64,000 nt of DNA from Kangiella sediminilitoris (GCF_001708405.1 NZ_CP012418.1:1240001-1304000); one strand, 5' to 3'. Positions 22,053 to 31,946 are shown, counted from the stretch's first letter. The notes: generated by a model not told the origin, from the letters alone. Made by a program: numbers and translations.

Positions 22053-23801
22053 TCACTCACTGAACTGCATTTGTTGTAATCGAGTGTACTCACCGTTTTG
22101 GGCCATTAGTTCATCATGCGAACCCGACTCAACGATACGTCCTTCTTTAACGACTAGAATTTTATCAGCATTTTCAATAGTGGATAATCGGTGAGCCACA
22201 ACGATGGTTGTTCGGCCAACCATTAAAGCTTCTAAGGCTTTTTGAATATGCCGTTCGGATTCAGTATCTAAGGCAGATGTAGCCTCATCGAGGATCAAAA
22301 TCGGCGCATCTTTTAGCATCGCTCTGGCGATGGCCACACGCTGTCTTTGTCCTCCGGACAACATAAAGCCGTTATCACCCACCTGCGTATCAAGTTGCTG
22401 AGGAAGTTGTTCAATAAACTCCCAGGCATAAGCATTTTTAGCTGCCTTTATGATTTCTTCATCGGTTGCGTCGTCCAGTCGACCATAAGCTATATTGTGG
22501 CGAATGGTGTTATTAAACAATACGACATTCTGCGAGACCGTTGCAATTTGCTGTCTGAGAGATGAAAGCGTTAATTCTTCTATTGGAATATCATCAACTT
22601 TAATTTGACCCGACTCAGGATTGTATAAGCGTTGGATCAAACTGGCTATGGTACTCTTGCCGCTTCCGGAGCGGCCAACCAGCGCTATACTTTGACCTGG
22701 TTCGGCAATGAAGCTAACCTCCCTGAGAATAGCTTTATCGGACTCGTAAGCGAAGCTAACGTTCTCAAACGATAGCTTTCCTTTTGCTCGTTCTAATGTT
22801 TTAGTGCCCTCATCGGGCTCGTCAGGCAAATCGAGTATTTCAAAGACACTCTGGGCTCCAGCAATACCCCTTTGCAGATGAGTGTTGACGCTACTAATAT
22901 CACGCATTGGCTTCAGCATTATACCCATCATGGTGATAAATGTGACCAGCTCACCTCCTGACATACGGCCTTCCAGGAGCTCCAGGCTTCCGAAATACAT
23001 AATTGCAGCGAAGCCGACACCAGCAACAATCTGAATCACTGGAGAGGCGATACCTTTCGTTGCAATTAGCTTCATATCCTGTTGGCGATTACGATTAGCT
23101 TTTTTATTAAAATTTTCTATCTCTCGCTTGGCGCCACCAAATATTTTTATAACTTGATTACCCTTGATGGTTTCTTCTGCCGTTTTTGTTACATCACCAA
23201 CAACATTCTGAATATTGCCGCTGACTTTTTTCAGACGCTTTGCACTTACGTTAATTATCCATGCAATAACTGGAACAACGACAAATAAAAATAAAGTCAG
23301 TCGCCAACTGATTAAGGTCAGATAGATCAAGACAAACACAATGGTGCCACCGGTTCTTAATGCAAGGGTAATTGCATCAGAGCTGGCAATGGCTACCTGT
23401 TCAGTGTTGAATGTCATGGTAGAGAGGAGATTACCCGGAGCCCGTTCTGAAAAGAACTTTGCTGGCTGCCTGATATACTTTTCGTACAAACTCTGCCTGA
23501 AGTCCTGTACTACTTTTCGCCCAACCCAGCCCATGCAGTAGGTTGAAACAAAATTACAAATTCCACGAAGAAATATCGCTCCTAAAATAAATATCGGAGT
23601 CTGGACTAATAGAAAGTATCGATCACCTTCTTTGATACCATCATCAATAAGGTACTGGATGGCATTAACAAACGTTGTTTCGATTAAAGCGAAACCAATA
23701 TTGGCCAATACCCCCATTAGGAATACCCACTTATAACGCTTGGTATACCCTAATAGCCGTTTGTAAATGGCTGTGTTACTTTCTTCTTTTTGATCTGACA
23801 T
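22053..23801 (-). CDS. msbA: Lipid A export ABC transporter MsbA
   Basis: A 582-residue half-transporter that flips lipid A-core across the inner membrane as a homodimer. The membrane domain with six helices (about 1-320) is fused to an ATPase domain with Walker A GRSGSGKS (376-383), the signature LSGGQRQR and Walker B ILILDEATSALD. Length equals that of E. coli MsbA. It lies between exbD (20-base gap) and lpxK (3-base gap). Confidence 0.96.
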   Translation of the reverse strand: MSDQKEESNTAIYKRLLGYTKRYKWVFLMGVLANIGFALIETTFVNAIQYLIDDGIKEGDRYFLLVQTPIFILGAIFLRGICNFVSTYCMGWVGRKVVQDFRQSLYEKYIRQPAKFFSERAPGNLLSTMTFNTEQVAIASSDAITLALRTGGTIVFVLIYLTLISWRLTLFLFVVVPVIAWIINVSAKRLKKVSGNIQNVVGDVTKTAEETIKGNQVIKIFGGAKREIENFNKKANRNRQQDMKLIATKGIASPVIQIVAGVGFAAIMYFGSLELLEGRMSGGELVTFITMMGIMLKPMRDISSVNTHLQRGIAGAQSVFEILDLPDEPDEGTKTLERAKGKLSFENVSFAYESDKAILREVSFIAEPGQSIALVGRSGSGKSTIASLIQRLYNPESGQIKVDDIPIEELTLSSLRQQIATVSQNVVLFNNTIRHNIAYGRLDDATDEEIIKAAKNAYAWEFIEQLPQQLDTQVGDNGFMLSGGQRQRVAIARAMLKDAPILILDEATSALDTESERHIQKALEALMVGRTTIVVAHRLSTIENADKILVVKEGRIVESGSHDELMAQNGEYTRLQQMQFSE

Positions 23802-23820
23802 TAATGATTTAAAACACTAG

Positions 23821-24237
23821 TTATTTTTCAGGTTGAGGCTTCTGCGTGGGTAAAGTCAGGTTATTAAAACCTGCTTGCCCTGCCGCATCCATAACCGTGA
23901 TTACGGATTGGTATGGAGCTTGTGCATCTGCGCTGATTATAACAGGTGTTTTAGTATCTGTGGACGATTCTTTTATGGCTGCTTTAATCGTTTCAACCTT
24001 GCGATTTACTAGCCCCTTTCCATCTATATAAATCTCACCTGCCTTGGTAATTCGAACTTCAATGGTGTTGGGCTTTGAGTCCATCATTTCACCGCTCGCC
24101 TCAGGGAGCTCTAAGCTAACCTTTGTTTCTTTTTTGAAGCTGGTGGACACCATAAAAAAGATCAATAATAGGAACACCACATCAATTAATGGTGTTAGAT
24201 TGATCTGAATATCTTCTTTTTTCTTTTTTAACCACAT
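23821..24237 (-). CDS. exbD: ExbD/TolR family biopolymer transport protein
   Basis: A 138-residue inner-membrane protein with one N-terminal helix (INLTPLIDVVFLLLIFFMVSTSF) and a periplasmic domain. The proton-pathway aspartate lies in PLIDVVF. It works with the ExbB-type protein encoded upstream to turn proton-motive force into movement of a TonB- or Tol-like partner. The open frame can start from a TTG at 24255, but the ATG at 24237 gives the normal N-terminus (WLKKKKEDIQINLTP). The exbB-exbD-msbA-lpxK order is a common gammaproteobacterial arrangement. Confidence 0.93.
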   Translation of the reverse strand: MWLKKKKEDIQINLTPLIDVVFLLLIFFMVSTSFKKETKVSLELPEASGEMMDSKPNTIEVRITKAGEIYIDGKGLVNRKVETIKAAIKESSTDTKTPVIISADAQAPYQSVITVMDAAGQAGFNNLTLPTQKPQPEK

Positions 24238-24255
24238 AACTACTTTACGTCGCAA

Positions 24256-24936
24256 TTAGTTAGAGGTGAAAATTTCGCGCTCACCATGAAGCACTTCGAC
24301 CATCTTTAAAGCTTCTTGCTCCATATCCGCCACCAGCTCTTCTACACGGCGAATGAATAGACGGTGCATAACAAGAGTTGGAATTGCAACGGCCATACCG
24401 GCAGCCGTAGTAACCAGAGCTTCTGAGATGCCTCCGGCCAATGCATTAGCGTTACCTACTCCTTCTATTCGCATCACAGTAAAAACCTTAATCATACCGA
24501 TTACGGTTCCAAGTAATCCAAGGAGGGGAGCAACAAGTGCAATTGAGCCCAGCATATTCAAATAGCGCTCTAACCTTACGACAACAGCCCTGCCCGCTTC
24601 ATCGATACTGGCTTTCATCGCCTCTCGTCCATACTGGTGATTAAGCAGACCAGCGGTTAGCACTTCGCCCAGCTCGGAGCTGGCTTTCAGCTCTCGCATT
24701 TTTTCTTTATCAAACTGCCCCTGTTTAATCCAGGTCCATACCTGTGCTACCAAGTGCTTAGGCAGAATGCGCTCTCTTTTTAGCGCCCAAAAACGCTCTA
24801 CAATAATACCGACAGCAACAAGTGAGCATATGGCGATGGGAAGCATTGTCCAGCCACCGGCCTTCAATAAATCAAATAGTGTGCCAGTCGATGTTGCTAC
24901 CAGTGCAGAAGAAATCGATGTTACAGAAATTACCAT
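24256..24936 (-). CDS. exbB: MotA/TolQ/ExbB proton channel family protein
   Basis: A protein of about 226 residues with three membrane helices: one near the N-terminus (LKAGGWTMLPIAICSLVAVGIIVERF) and two in the conserved C-terminal half (MLGSIALVAPLLGLLGTVIGMIKVF and ALVTTAAGMAVAIPTLV). LLGTVxGMI is the family signature. Forms the proton-driven motor with ExbD. The ATG at 24945 is directly against the GAGGT ribosome-binding site, so the ATG at 24936 is more likely. Which TonB protein it serves is not shown here. Confidence 0.92.
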   Translation of the reverse strand: MVISVTSISSALVATSTGTLFDLLKAGGWTMLPIAICSLVAVGIIVERFWALKRERILPKHLVAQVWTWIKQGQFDKEKMRELKASSELGEVLTAGLLNHQYGREAMKASIDEAGRAVVVRLERYLNMLGSIALVAPLLGLLGTVIGMIKVFTVMRIEGVGNANALAGGISEALVTTAAGMAVAIPTLVMHRLFIRRVEELVADMEQEALKMVEVLHGEREIFTSN

Positions 24937-25114
24937 TATCCCCATTACCTCAATGCGTTTAAATTTTTTACTTATGCGCCAAAACGCTTAAAAACTGTTT
25001 AAATATTAGTCATTTATTGTTTGTTTTAACAATTTATTGTGCAGCAGCCGGTGGATAAGAGCAAGAACTTATTGGCATCAACTGTGAACGAGTCCACCGC
25101 TTTATTGTTTTTTA

Positions 25115-27442
25115 TTAATTCTCGGTTAAAGAGCATGGGGCCTCCCTCCACAGCTTACTCTCCTGTCGTAGAAAGCGGTAATCCAGTGTGTTCAGATTTA
25201 TGAGAAGCTGGCCCAGACAGCCAGTGTCTAGAAGTTCAGGCTCAAATAATTGATAACGCTTAAGAACAGTGGCATTGGGTAGGCGGTAGCGACTGTACCT
25301 CTCAGTAGGAAATATGACCATTTTGGGGTTAACCATTTTTATCAAAGGGTAACTTGAGGAACTCTTGCTTCCGTGATGAGGGGCAATCAGAATATCTGCA
25401 TTCAACTCTTGTCCGAATAGCTCTGCCAACCGATATTCAGTGCTTTTTTCAATGTCACCGGTCAAAAGTATAGAGACTCTGTCATTGTTAACTGTAGTGC
25501 TGGAAACTTTCAAAACGCAAGAGTCATTATTTCTGCCGGGGGTACTTCCCTGTGGATGGATGAATTCAAGATTGAAACGACCAACTTTTGTCTTAATTCC
25601 GGAACGACAAGGCTCATAGCCGGGGATACTCCCTTTTTCCTGAAACCATGAACCGGCGTAGACCTTATCCACGGGTAAAGTAGTTAAAATTTCACCTGCA
25701 CCGCCAGAATGGTCATTATCCCTATGACTTAAAATTAAAACATCCAGCTGCTCCACCCCTCTCTTTTGCAAACTTGGATAAACATAGCTTTCAAAAGCCG
25801 AAAAGTTTTCATTGCCATACCCAGTATCATAAAGTATGTGACGCTCACCATCTGTAAGTAACACCGCTAGACCATGACCGACATCATAAACGATAAGTTC
25901 TGCCTTGGAACTGTCGAAGTTACTGGCGAAAACACTTGGTAACAGCAATACAGCCATCATTGATACCAAAGGAGCTCTTAGCTTGCCCATAGGAAAACAA
26001 CTTGCTAAAGCTAATATTAATAGAGTAATCAGTAACCATGGCTGTATGGATATACTTATTTGAGACCATTGCAAATAAGGACTTAAGTCAGCGAGAGAAG
26101 AGAAAAAATAATCTATGGATTGACTCAGGTAAAACATTAACCACTGGCCATTAAACAGGACCATGACCAAAACCGCTAAAAGGATTAGGGGTAAAATAAC
26201 AAGGCTAAACACTGGGATCATGATTAAATTGGCCAATAAACCGAGACCGCTTGCTTCCTGAAATAATAATAAGCTTGGTATCATCAGTATCAGGGTTATT
26301 GCAATTTGCAAATGAACTAATGTCTTTAACTTACCCACAGCGCTACTGTCATGCCCTATCCTTCCAAACAGTAACAAGCTAATTACAGTAACTGCTAGAA
26401 AACTCATCCAGAAACCAGCAGATAAAACAGAGAGTGGGTCCCCTACTATAATGATCAGTAGTGCCATCTTTAGCCCCAGCAGAAATGCAGCTTCTCTCAT
26501 AAGTAAACGGGATATAACTACTGAGCACCACATTATTAAAGCCCTTAATGTGGGTATTGAGAAATCAGCTAACGCACTGTATAGAAGCGCAACGACACAA
26601 CTTCCAACCAGGGCAAATGTTAATGGGGATAATAGCGGTCTTGAGCATAACAAGTTCAGTAAACCAGTTAATTTAAACAGGAGCCAAAAGCTGACTCCCG
26701 CGATAATGGATATATGAAGTCCGGATATGGCCACCAGATGACTTAAGCCAAATTCACGAAGCAACTCCCGTTGGGAAGAAGACATCTTTCCTTTCTCCCC
26801 TAAAATTAAAGCCTGTAATACACCAGCTTGTTCAAACTGGTTCAGCTGGTTGTACAGTTCCTGCCTGACTGTAGAAATACTGAAAGGCGCCGCATGGTCT
26901 ATTAATTGACGAGACTTTATATATCCCTTCCCATCAATACCTGACTGAAACATATAAAACTCATAATCAAAGCCAGCCTCATTAACTGGTCCATAGATGG
27001 GTTTAAGTTTAACCTTCAGCTCCCATTTTTCGCCCAGTTGATAAGGGCAGGTCTGGGCATAATCTTTTAATAAAAAGGCCTTCCCACTGATTGACTTTTT
27101 GGCGGCCTCCAACACCCTTACTTTGAACCTGCAATATTCTGGATAAATCACTGGCAATGTATCTATCTCAGCTTCTATAATGTGCGCGCTTTGGTTATGT
27201 GGTGGTTTAACTTGATTATCTTTTTGTATTACAGCACTCAGAGATACCCAGCAAAAGCCTAAAGCTAAGCCACTAATAAAGACTGCCAGTTCTTTTACAA
27301 CAACCTTTTGTGATAGGTTGCCAAATAAGAGAAGACTAAGCGCAAGCAGAAAACATATGACCAAAATAATGGTCGATGGAAAAGTTGGTAAAACAAATAT
27401 ACTGCAGCATCCCAGCAGTAAGCCGAAAATCCATTTGAACAT
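25115..27442 (-). CDS. comEC: DNA internalization competence protein ComEC/Rec2
   Basis: A 775-residue inner-membrane protein forming the channel through which single-stranded DNA enters during natural transformation. The N-terminal soluble/OB-like part (about 50-190) is followed by the Competence domain of many helices (LGEKGKMSSSQRELLREFGLSHLVAISGLHISI opening it) and a C-terminal metallo-beta-lactamase domain with SHRDNDHSGG and PHHGSKSSSS, proposed to degrade the non-transforming strand. Complete, with no frameshift. Placement upstream of exbB-exbD-msbA is as in Pseudomonas-type genomes; 170 bases without a recognisable gene separate it from exbB. Confidence 0.93.
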   Translation of the reverse strand: MFKWIFGLLLGCCSIFVLPTFPSTIILVICFLLALSLLLFGNLSQKVVVKELAVFISGLALGFCWVSLSAVIQKDNQVKPPHNQSAHIIEAEIDTLPVIYPEYCRFKVRVLEAAKKSISGKAFLLKDYAQTCPYQLGEKWELKVKLKPIYGPVNEAGFDYEFYMFQSGIDGKGYIKSRQLIDHAAPFSISTVRQELYNQLNQFEQAGVLQALILGEKGKMSSSQRELLREFGLSHLVAISGLHISIIAGVSFWLLFKLTGLLNLLCSRPLLSPLTFALVGSCVVALLYSALADFSIPTLRALIMWCSVVISRLLMREAAFLLGLKMALLIIIVGDPLSVLSAGFWMSFLAVTVISLLLFGRIGHDSSAVGKLKTLVHLQIAITLILMIPSLLLFQEASGLGLLANLIMIPVFSLVILPLILLAVLVMVLFNGQWLMFYLSQSIDYFFSSLADLSPYLQWSQISISIQPWLLITLLILALASCFPMGKLRAPLVSMMAVLLLPSVFASNFDSSKAELIVYDVGHGLAVLLTDGERHILYDTGYGNENFSAFESYVYPSLQKRGVEQLDVLILSHRDNDHSGGAGEILTTLPVDKVYAGSWFQEKGSIPGYEPCRSGIKTKVGRFNLEFIHPQGSTPGRNNDSCVLKVSSTTVNNDRVSILLTGDIEKSTEYRLAELFGQELNADILIAPHHGSKSSSSYPLIKMVNPKMVIFPTERYSRYRLPNATVLKRYQLFEPELLDTGCLGQLLINLNTLDYRFLRQESKLWREAPCSLTEN

Positions 27443-27516
27443 TTAGGGATAATCCTTATCCAAGCATTAACAAAGTGTTGTACGATAGATAGTGAAAAGT
27501 TTAATTGTGGAGCATT

Positions 27517-28122
27517 ATGCCACGTAAGATACTGAAAAAAATTACGCCAGATCACAAAAAGATTACTGAAAATCGCTTTCTAAAAATTTTCGGTAAGTTG
27601 ATTCATGATCCTGGCCTGTGGCATTTAAACCGTTATAGTGCCTCAGGGGCTTTTGCGGTTGGGCTCTTTATGTGTTTTATGCCAATTCCTTTTCAAATGG
27701 TTCTGGCTGCGGGATTAGCAATACTTTTTAGAGTAAATCTTCCACTTTCAATACTTTTGTGCTGGATTACCAACCCTTTGACAATTCCGCCAATGTTCTA
27801 CTTTGCTTATCTGGTGGGAGCCTGGGTCCTGTCATGGCCACCCAGTGAGTTCGAATTTGAATTAAGCTTTGAATGGTTAAGCAATGAATTAGTACATATC
27901 TGGCAACCATTCCTTCTTGGATGCTTCATCTGTGCATCTATTCTTTCTTTATTAGGTTATTACACTATTAGCCTATCCTGGCGCTATCATGTGGTCATGG
28001 CCTGGAAAGCTCGTCAAAAGCGATGGGCTGAAAAGATCAAGCACACACTGCATCTGGATGACAGCAAAGATGACGACAATACCAATGAAAAAGATTCAGA
28101 TCGTCGTCATCAAGACAAATAA
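27517..28122 (+). CDS. DUF2062 domain-containing membrane protein
   Basis: A 201-residue protein with two to three membrane segments: SASGAFAVGLFMCFMPIPFQMVLAAG (about 42-68), ILLCWITNPLTIPPMFYFAYLVGAWVL and a third near LLGCFICASILSLLGYY. The P-I-P-F-Q and N-P-x-T-x-P-P motifs are diagnostic of DUF2062. The charged, Asp-rich tail is cytoplasmic. Function unknown to me. The ATG at 27517 has GGAG 4-5 bases upstream and is preferred to the TTG at 27505. It is divergent from comEC and nearly touches lolD's end. Confidence 0.9.
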   Translation: MPRKILKKITPDHKKITENRFLKIFGKLIHDPGLWHLNRYSASGAFAVGLFMCFMPIPFQMVLAAGLAILFRVNLPLSILLCWITNPLTIPPMFYFAYLVGAWVLSWPPSEFEFELSFEWLSNELVHIWQPFLLGCFICASILSLLGYYTISLSWRYHVVMAWKARQKRWAEKIKHTLHLDDSKDDDNTNEKDSDRRHQDK

Positions 28123-28123
28123 C

Positions 28124-28816
28124 CTATAACTCCAGAGCTGACAGAACACCATCTTCCAGATGGAGCTGACGCTGCATTTTACCTGCGAGTTCTAAATCAT
28201 GAGTAACCGTGATGAAGGTTGTGCCCATTTCACGATTAAGCTCACACATAAGCTCGTATACGTGAGTTGCTGTTGCATGGTCAAGGTTACCGGTAGGTTC
28301 ATCGGCAAGAACGCAATCCGGTTCAGTTACAAGTGCACGTGCAAAAGCTATTCGTTGTCTTTCACCGCCTGAAAGCTCAGATGGCTTGTGAGTTTTTCGA
28401 TGGCTCAATCCGACTTTATCAATCAGTGCATTTGCCCTTTTCTGAGCATCAGACCTCTTCATACCCCTTATTATTAAAGGCATGGCAACGTTATCCTGAG
28501 CTTCGAACTCTGGTAGAAGATGGTGGAACTGATAAACAAACCCAATATGTTTGTTTCTAAAATCACCTTGGGCTTTTGCTGATAATTTATGAATATCGGT
28601 ACCTTGAACGATGACGTTACCCGCAGTTGGTTTATCCAGGCCACCTATCAAGTGCAATAACGTACTTTTGCCTGAACCGGACGAGCCCACTATAGCTAGT
28701 TGCTCACCCCTGTCGACGTTAAGGTTAAGCTCCGTTAACACCTGAACCTTATTTGCCCCATCAGTATAAGTACGGCTAAGGTTTTCAATTTTAATCATGC
28801 TTTCACCATTACTCAT
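28124..28816 (-). CDS. lolD: Lipoprotein-releasing ABC transporter ATP-binding protein LolD
   Basis: A 230-residue ATPase that powers release of outer-membrane lipoproteins from the inner membrane to LolA. Walker A is GSSGSGKS (44-51), the signature LSGGERQR and Walker [13 protein letters not shown] are intact, and the LolD-type sequence [17 protein letters not shown] precedes the signature. The ATG at 28816 has a GGAGG 9 bases upstream inside the permease gene, which it overlaps by 8 bases; an internal ATG at 28798 is an alternative. Confidence 0.95.
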   Translation of the reverse strand: MSNGESMIKIENLSRTYTDGANKVQVLTELNLNVDRGEQLAIVGSSGSGKSTLLHLIGGLDKPTAGNVIVQGTDIHKLSAKAQGDFRNKHIGFVYQFHHLLPEFEAQDNVAMPLIIRGMKRSDAQKRANALIDKVGLSHRKTHKPSELSGGERQRIAFARALVTEPDCVLADEPTGNLDHATATHVYELMCELNREMGTTFITVTHDLELAGKMQRQLHLEDGVLSALEL

Positions 28817-30056
28817 AACGAAGCGCCTCCGCAGGTTGAGTTCTGGACGCTTTCCATGATGGGTATAGCGTTGCTAACACACTGATGCCGAAAGCGGCAG
28901 ATGCAATTTTAATGACATCATCCGGTAAAAGCTCTGTTGGTAAGAAATTGATGAAATAAACATCTTTAGGGAAAACACTCATATTGAATGTTACTTCCAG
29001 CCAATTGACAATTCCCGGCAAGTTTAAGGCCAGAAGAACACCAAGGATAACCCCTGCACCAGTACCAATAATACCGTTGATAATACCGCTGGTCATGAAG
29101 ATACGTAAGATAGAACCCGGACTGGCACCCAGAGTTCTTAGAATAGCAATATCAGCCTGCTTCTCATTCACTAACATTACGAGTGAAGTAACAATATTGA
29201 AAGCTGCTACAGCGATAATGAAGGTCAGTAGAATAAACATTATCCTTTTCTCCATTTCTATCGCATTAAACAGGGTTTGATGTTGACGGGTCCAGTTAGT
29301 AACAAAGTAATTATAATCAAGCGCCTGATTGAGAGATTCGGTTACTTCATGAACTTTCATGACATCTTGGGTTTTCAGCTGGAGTGCAGACACCCCGTCG
29401 CGAATACGAAGAATTTTTGCAGCGTCATTCAAATGAACGAAAGCCAGTCCCTTGTCCGCCTCAGACTTTGTCTCGAAGATACCTGAGACTGTAAAGCGCT
29501 TTGCCCGCGGGTTTATGCCAGCGATTGTAATGCGACTTTCCTTCAGAAACATCAATGTGACCTTATCACCCACATTTGCTGATAAGCGTCTTGCCAAAGA
29601 AGCACCGAGAATGACGTTATAACTACCTTCCTTCAAAGAGTCGAAGGAACCATTACGCATATTATCCTTCACTACAGTTACTTCGCCTACTTTCTCAGGC
29701 AAAACGCCCTGCATTAGACCGAAATGATCTTGCCCAAGGTGTTGAAACATAGTTTCTGACTGAATGTACGGTGATGCACCAACAACGCCAGGGTTTTGTA
29801 ACACCCTCTGCTCAAGGTTTTGCCAGTCTTGAATGGGTCCACCGATATTGCTGACAAGAACATGCGGAGCCATACCTAGTATGCGATCTCTGAGCTCTCG
29901 CTCGAAACCATTCATGACAGACATTACTGTGATGAGTACCATCACACCTAGCGCGATCCCGATCATGGAAATCAACGAGATAAAAGATATAAAATGATCT
30001 CGACGTTTCGCACGAGTATAGCGAAGGCCGACAAATAGAGAAAAAGGGAGCCTCAT
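28809..30056 (-). CDS. Lipoprotein-releasing ABC transporter permease (LolC/LolE, possibly LolF)
   Basis: A 415-residue permease with one N-terminal helix (FISFISLISMIGIALGVMVLITVMSVMNGFE), a large periplasmic domain (about 50-265) and three C-terminal helices, the MacB/FtsX-like topology of Lol permeases. It pairs with LolD. E. coli has separate lolC and lolE; here only one permease gene flanks lolD, so it may be the LolF type that forms a homodimer. A second permease gene elsewhere in the genome cannot be excluded. It is the first gene of the pair. Confidence 0.9.
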   Translation of the reverse strand: MRLPFSLFVGLRYTRAKRRDHFISFISLISMIGIALGVMVLITVMSVMNGFERELRDRILGMAPHVLVSNIGGPIQDWQNLEQRVLQNPGVVGASPYIQSETMFQHLGQDHFGLMQGVLPEKVGEVTVVKDNMRNGSFDSLKEGSYNVILGASLARRLSANVGDKVTLMFLKESRITIAGINPRAKRFTVSGIFETKSEADKGLAFVHLNDAAKILRIRDGVSALQLKTQDVMKVHEVTESLNQALDYNYFVTNWTRQHQTLFNAIEMEKRIMFILLTFIIAVAAFNIVTSLVMLVNEKQADIAILRTLGASPGSILRIFMTSGIINGIIGTGAGVILGVLLALNLPGIVNWLEVTFNMSVFPKDVYFINFLPTELLPDDVIKIASAAFGISVLATLYPSWKASRTQPAEALRYE

Positions 30057-30190
30057 GGCAGCTTTCTATTCAATTAAGTTGGCGTCATATTGAATGGTTC
30101 ACAATTTGTAGTCAAGTTATCGGTTAGAATTATTAGGAAATATCGCTAATTTTTTGATATTCTAGAGAAAATTATGTCCGAGGAGTCATC

Positions 30191-30490
30191 ATGATGAAAA
30201 CAATAACAGGAGCAGTTTGCGCTATGTCGCTGATTGTCGGTGCGGGGGTTGGCCTTAATACGGCTAAAGCCGACGAAGTGAAAGTACCAGTTGCGCAACA
30301 GGGTCAGGAAAAGAATATCCAGGTACCTAAGGCTGGTGTGACTAAGTCTTACGTAGAGCAAAATTTTGGTAGTCCCAACCGCGTTGAGGGACCGGTCGGA
30401 GAGCCACCTATCACAAAATGGATTTATAACGATTATACCGTTTACTTTGAGTATGATCGTGTTATTCACTCAGTGATACACAAAGGCTAA
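30191..30490 (+). CDS. Small secreted protein, BamE/SmpA-like fold possible
   Basis: A 99-residue exported protein: a signal peptide of about 27 residues ends in TAKA, then a mature part of about 70 residues. The segment VTKSYVEQNFGSPNRVEGPVGEPPITKWIYNDYTVYFEYDRVIHSVIH has the look of the SmpA/BamE-like repeat (a helix with an F/Y-G-x-P turn followed by W-x-Y and short strands), but I cannot confirm that. GAGGAG sits 6 bases before the ATG. Single gene with a strong terminator; function unknown. Confidence 0.8.
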   Translation: MMKTITGAVCAMSLIVGAGVGLNTAKADEVKVPVAQQGQEKNIQVPKAGVTKSYVEQNFGSPNRVEGPVGEPPITKWIYNDYTVYFEYDRVIHSVIHKG

Positions 30491-30503
30491 TAACTTTGAA
30501 ATC

Positions 30504-30533
30504 AAGCTCATAGGACTAACTATGAGCTTTTCT
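30504..30533 (+). terminator. Terminator after the small secreted protein gene
   Basis: A perfect ten-base stem, AAGCTCATAG (30504-30513) with CTATGAGCTT (30520-30529), a six-base loop and a following T-rich run. Confidence 0.9.
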
Positions 30534-30552
30534 TCTTTACTGTTACTGCAAT

Positions 30553-30897
30553 TTACTTCTTTAATTGTGAGAGTATATAAGGCGCTACCACAACCGTCCA
30601 AAACTCAGTTTCCGGTTTACAGTTTTCTTTTACAAACTCCATCGGCATCCGCTGGATTTTTTCTGAATCAATTAAAGGCTTTATTTCCTCTGCATTATCC
30701 AGAGACAAATCTGCCGCTACGTTGATTAGATCAAGCTCCTGATCGATAAGCAACATATTCCCTTTGGCAAAGAACCGCTCAATCTCTTTCCAGGCTACAA
30801 CCGCCGTTTCACCATTAAGCTTCGCAACCATTTCTTCGCGCGGTGTTAATTGGGTAAAAGTATCAGTTGTTTGTTTAGAATCTTTCTCTTTAGACAT
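30553..30897 (-). CDS. DUF2288 domain-containing protein
   Basis: A 114-residue soluble protein. KLNGETAVVAWKEIERFFAKGNMLLIDQELDLINVAADLSLDN and the ending EFWTVVVAPYILSQLKK match the DUF2288 family, found mainly in gamma- and betaproteobacteria, with no known role. The ATG at 30897 is preferred to an upstream TTG at 30906. It is 27 bases downstream of... the nagZ stop lies on its 5' side at 30924, so both may share a transcript. Confidence 0.85.
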   Translation of the reverse strand: MSKEKDSKQTTDTFTQLTPREEMVAKLNGETAVVAWKEIERFFAKGNMLLIDQELDLINVAADLSLDNAEEIKPLIDSEKIQRMPMEFVKENCKPETEFWTVVVAPYILSQLKK

Positions 30898-30923
30898 ATT
30901 AATCAATAACTTATAGTTTGCAT

Positions 30924-31946
30924 TTAAACAAGATTATCAAGCTCGAGATCATGTTCAAGCTGTAACCAGTCGGGTGATTGACGAACCTTAGTCAGCGAAT
31001 AGTTCAATGACTGACCTTTCATTTTCTTGAGACGGTTAGATGCTTTGGGATCCAGCTCAAAATCGAATGAGTCGAGCAATGCTCTACCCTCAACTGGATG
31101 GTTACACACTAAGACCATATCACAGCCAGCTACAACCGCCGCTTTGGCCCTATCGTAATAGCCTCCAACTACTTCAGCACCTTTCATACTGAGATCATCG
31201 CTAAAAATTACACCGTCAAAGTTCAGCTGGCCACGTAATATATCCTGCAGCCATAACTCAGAAAAACCTGCAGGTTTAGAATCAACACTGGGATAAATAA
31301 CATGAGCGGGCATGACAGCTTGATAACTCTGTGCAAGTTCGGCGAATACTCGCATATCCTGACTGATTATAAGCTCCCGGGGACGTTCATCTACTGGGAT
31401 ATCTACATGAGAGTCAGCTTCAACTGAACCATGTCCAGGGAAGTGTTTTGCAGTAGCAGCCATACCGAAGTCATTCATACCTTTAATAAATTCTCTACCT
31501 AAAGCAATCACTTCATCAACCTGAGTAGAAAAGGCTCGGTCACCGATAACACGGCTGATCTCATTTCCTAAATCCAATACCGGTGCAAAACTAAAGTCAA
31601 TACCCACGGCCTGGACCTCAATCGCAATGAGGCTCCCCCAGCGGTAAGCATCCCGTTTAGCTGTATCAAGGCTTTTTGCATTTTTAAGAATACTTGCCAT
31701 AGCCGGTACATGGGTGAAACCCTCACGAAAGCGTTGAACCCGTCCACCCTCATGATCCACAGCTATTAAAATATCTCGATTGGCAATTTCACGAACTGAC
31801 TGGGATAGCTCAGCTATCTGATTTGGACTGGCATAGTTTCTACTAAAAAATATGATGCCTCCCAGCAATGGGTTTTGTAGCATGTCTTGTTCTGCTGAGT
31901 TTACTTCTAAACCCTCTATATCAAGCATTAAGGGGCCAATCGCCAT
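30924..31946 (-). CDS. nagZ: Beta-N-acetylhexosaminidase NagZ
   Basis: A 340-residue cytoplasmic glycoside hydrolase family 3 enzyme that removes GlcNAc from anhydro-muropeptides during cell-wall recycling. Diagnostic blocks are AVDHEGGRVQRFREGFTHVPAM, the flexible catalytic loop KHFPGHGSVEADSHVDIP with its Asp-His pair, and the nucleophile region FSDDLSMKGAEVVGGY. Slightly short N-terminus is normal for NagZ. The gene precedes the DUF2288 gene on the same strand and is divergent from the M2 peptidase gene. Confidence 0.95.
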   Translation of the reverse strand: MAIGPLMLDIEGLEVNSAEQDMLQNPLLGGIIFFSRNYASPNQIAELSQSVREIANRDILIAVDHEGGRVQRFREGFTHVPAMASILKNAKSLDTAKRDAYRWGSLIAIEVQAVGIDFSFAPVLDLGNEISRVIGDRAFSTQVDEVIALGREFIKGMNDFGMAATAKHFPGHGSVEADSHVDIPVDERPRELIISQDMRVFAELAQSYQAVMPAHVIYPSVDSKPAGFSELWLQDILRGQLNFDGVIFSDDLSMKGAEVVGGYYDRAKAAVVAGCDMVLVCNHPVEGRALLDSFDFELDPKASNRLKKMKGQSLNYSLTKVRQSPDWLQLEHDLELDNLV

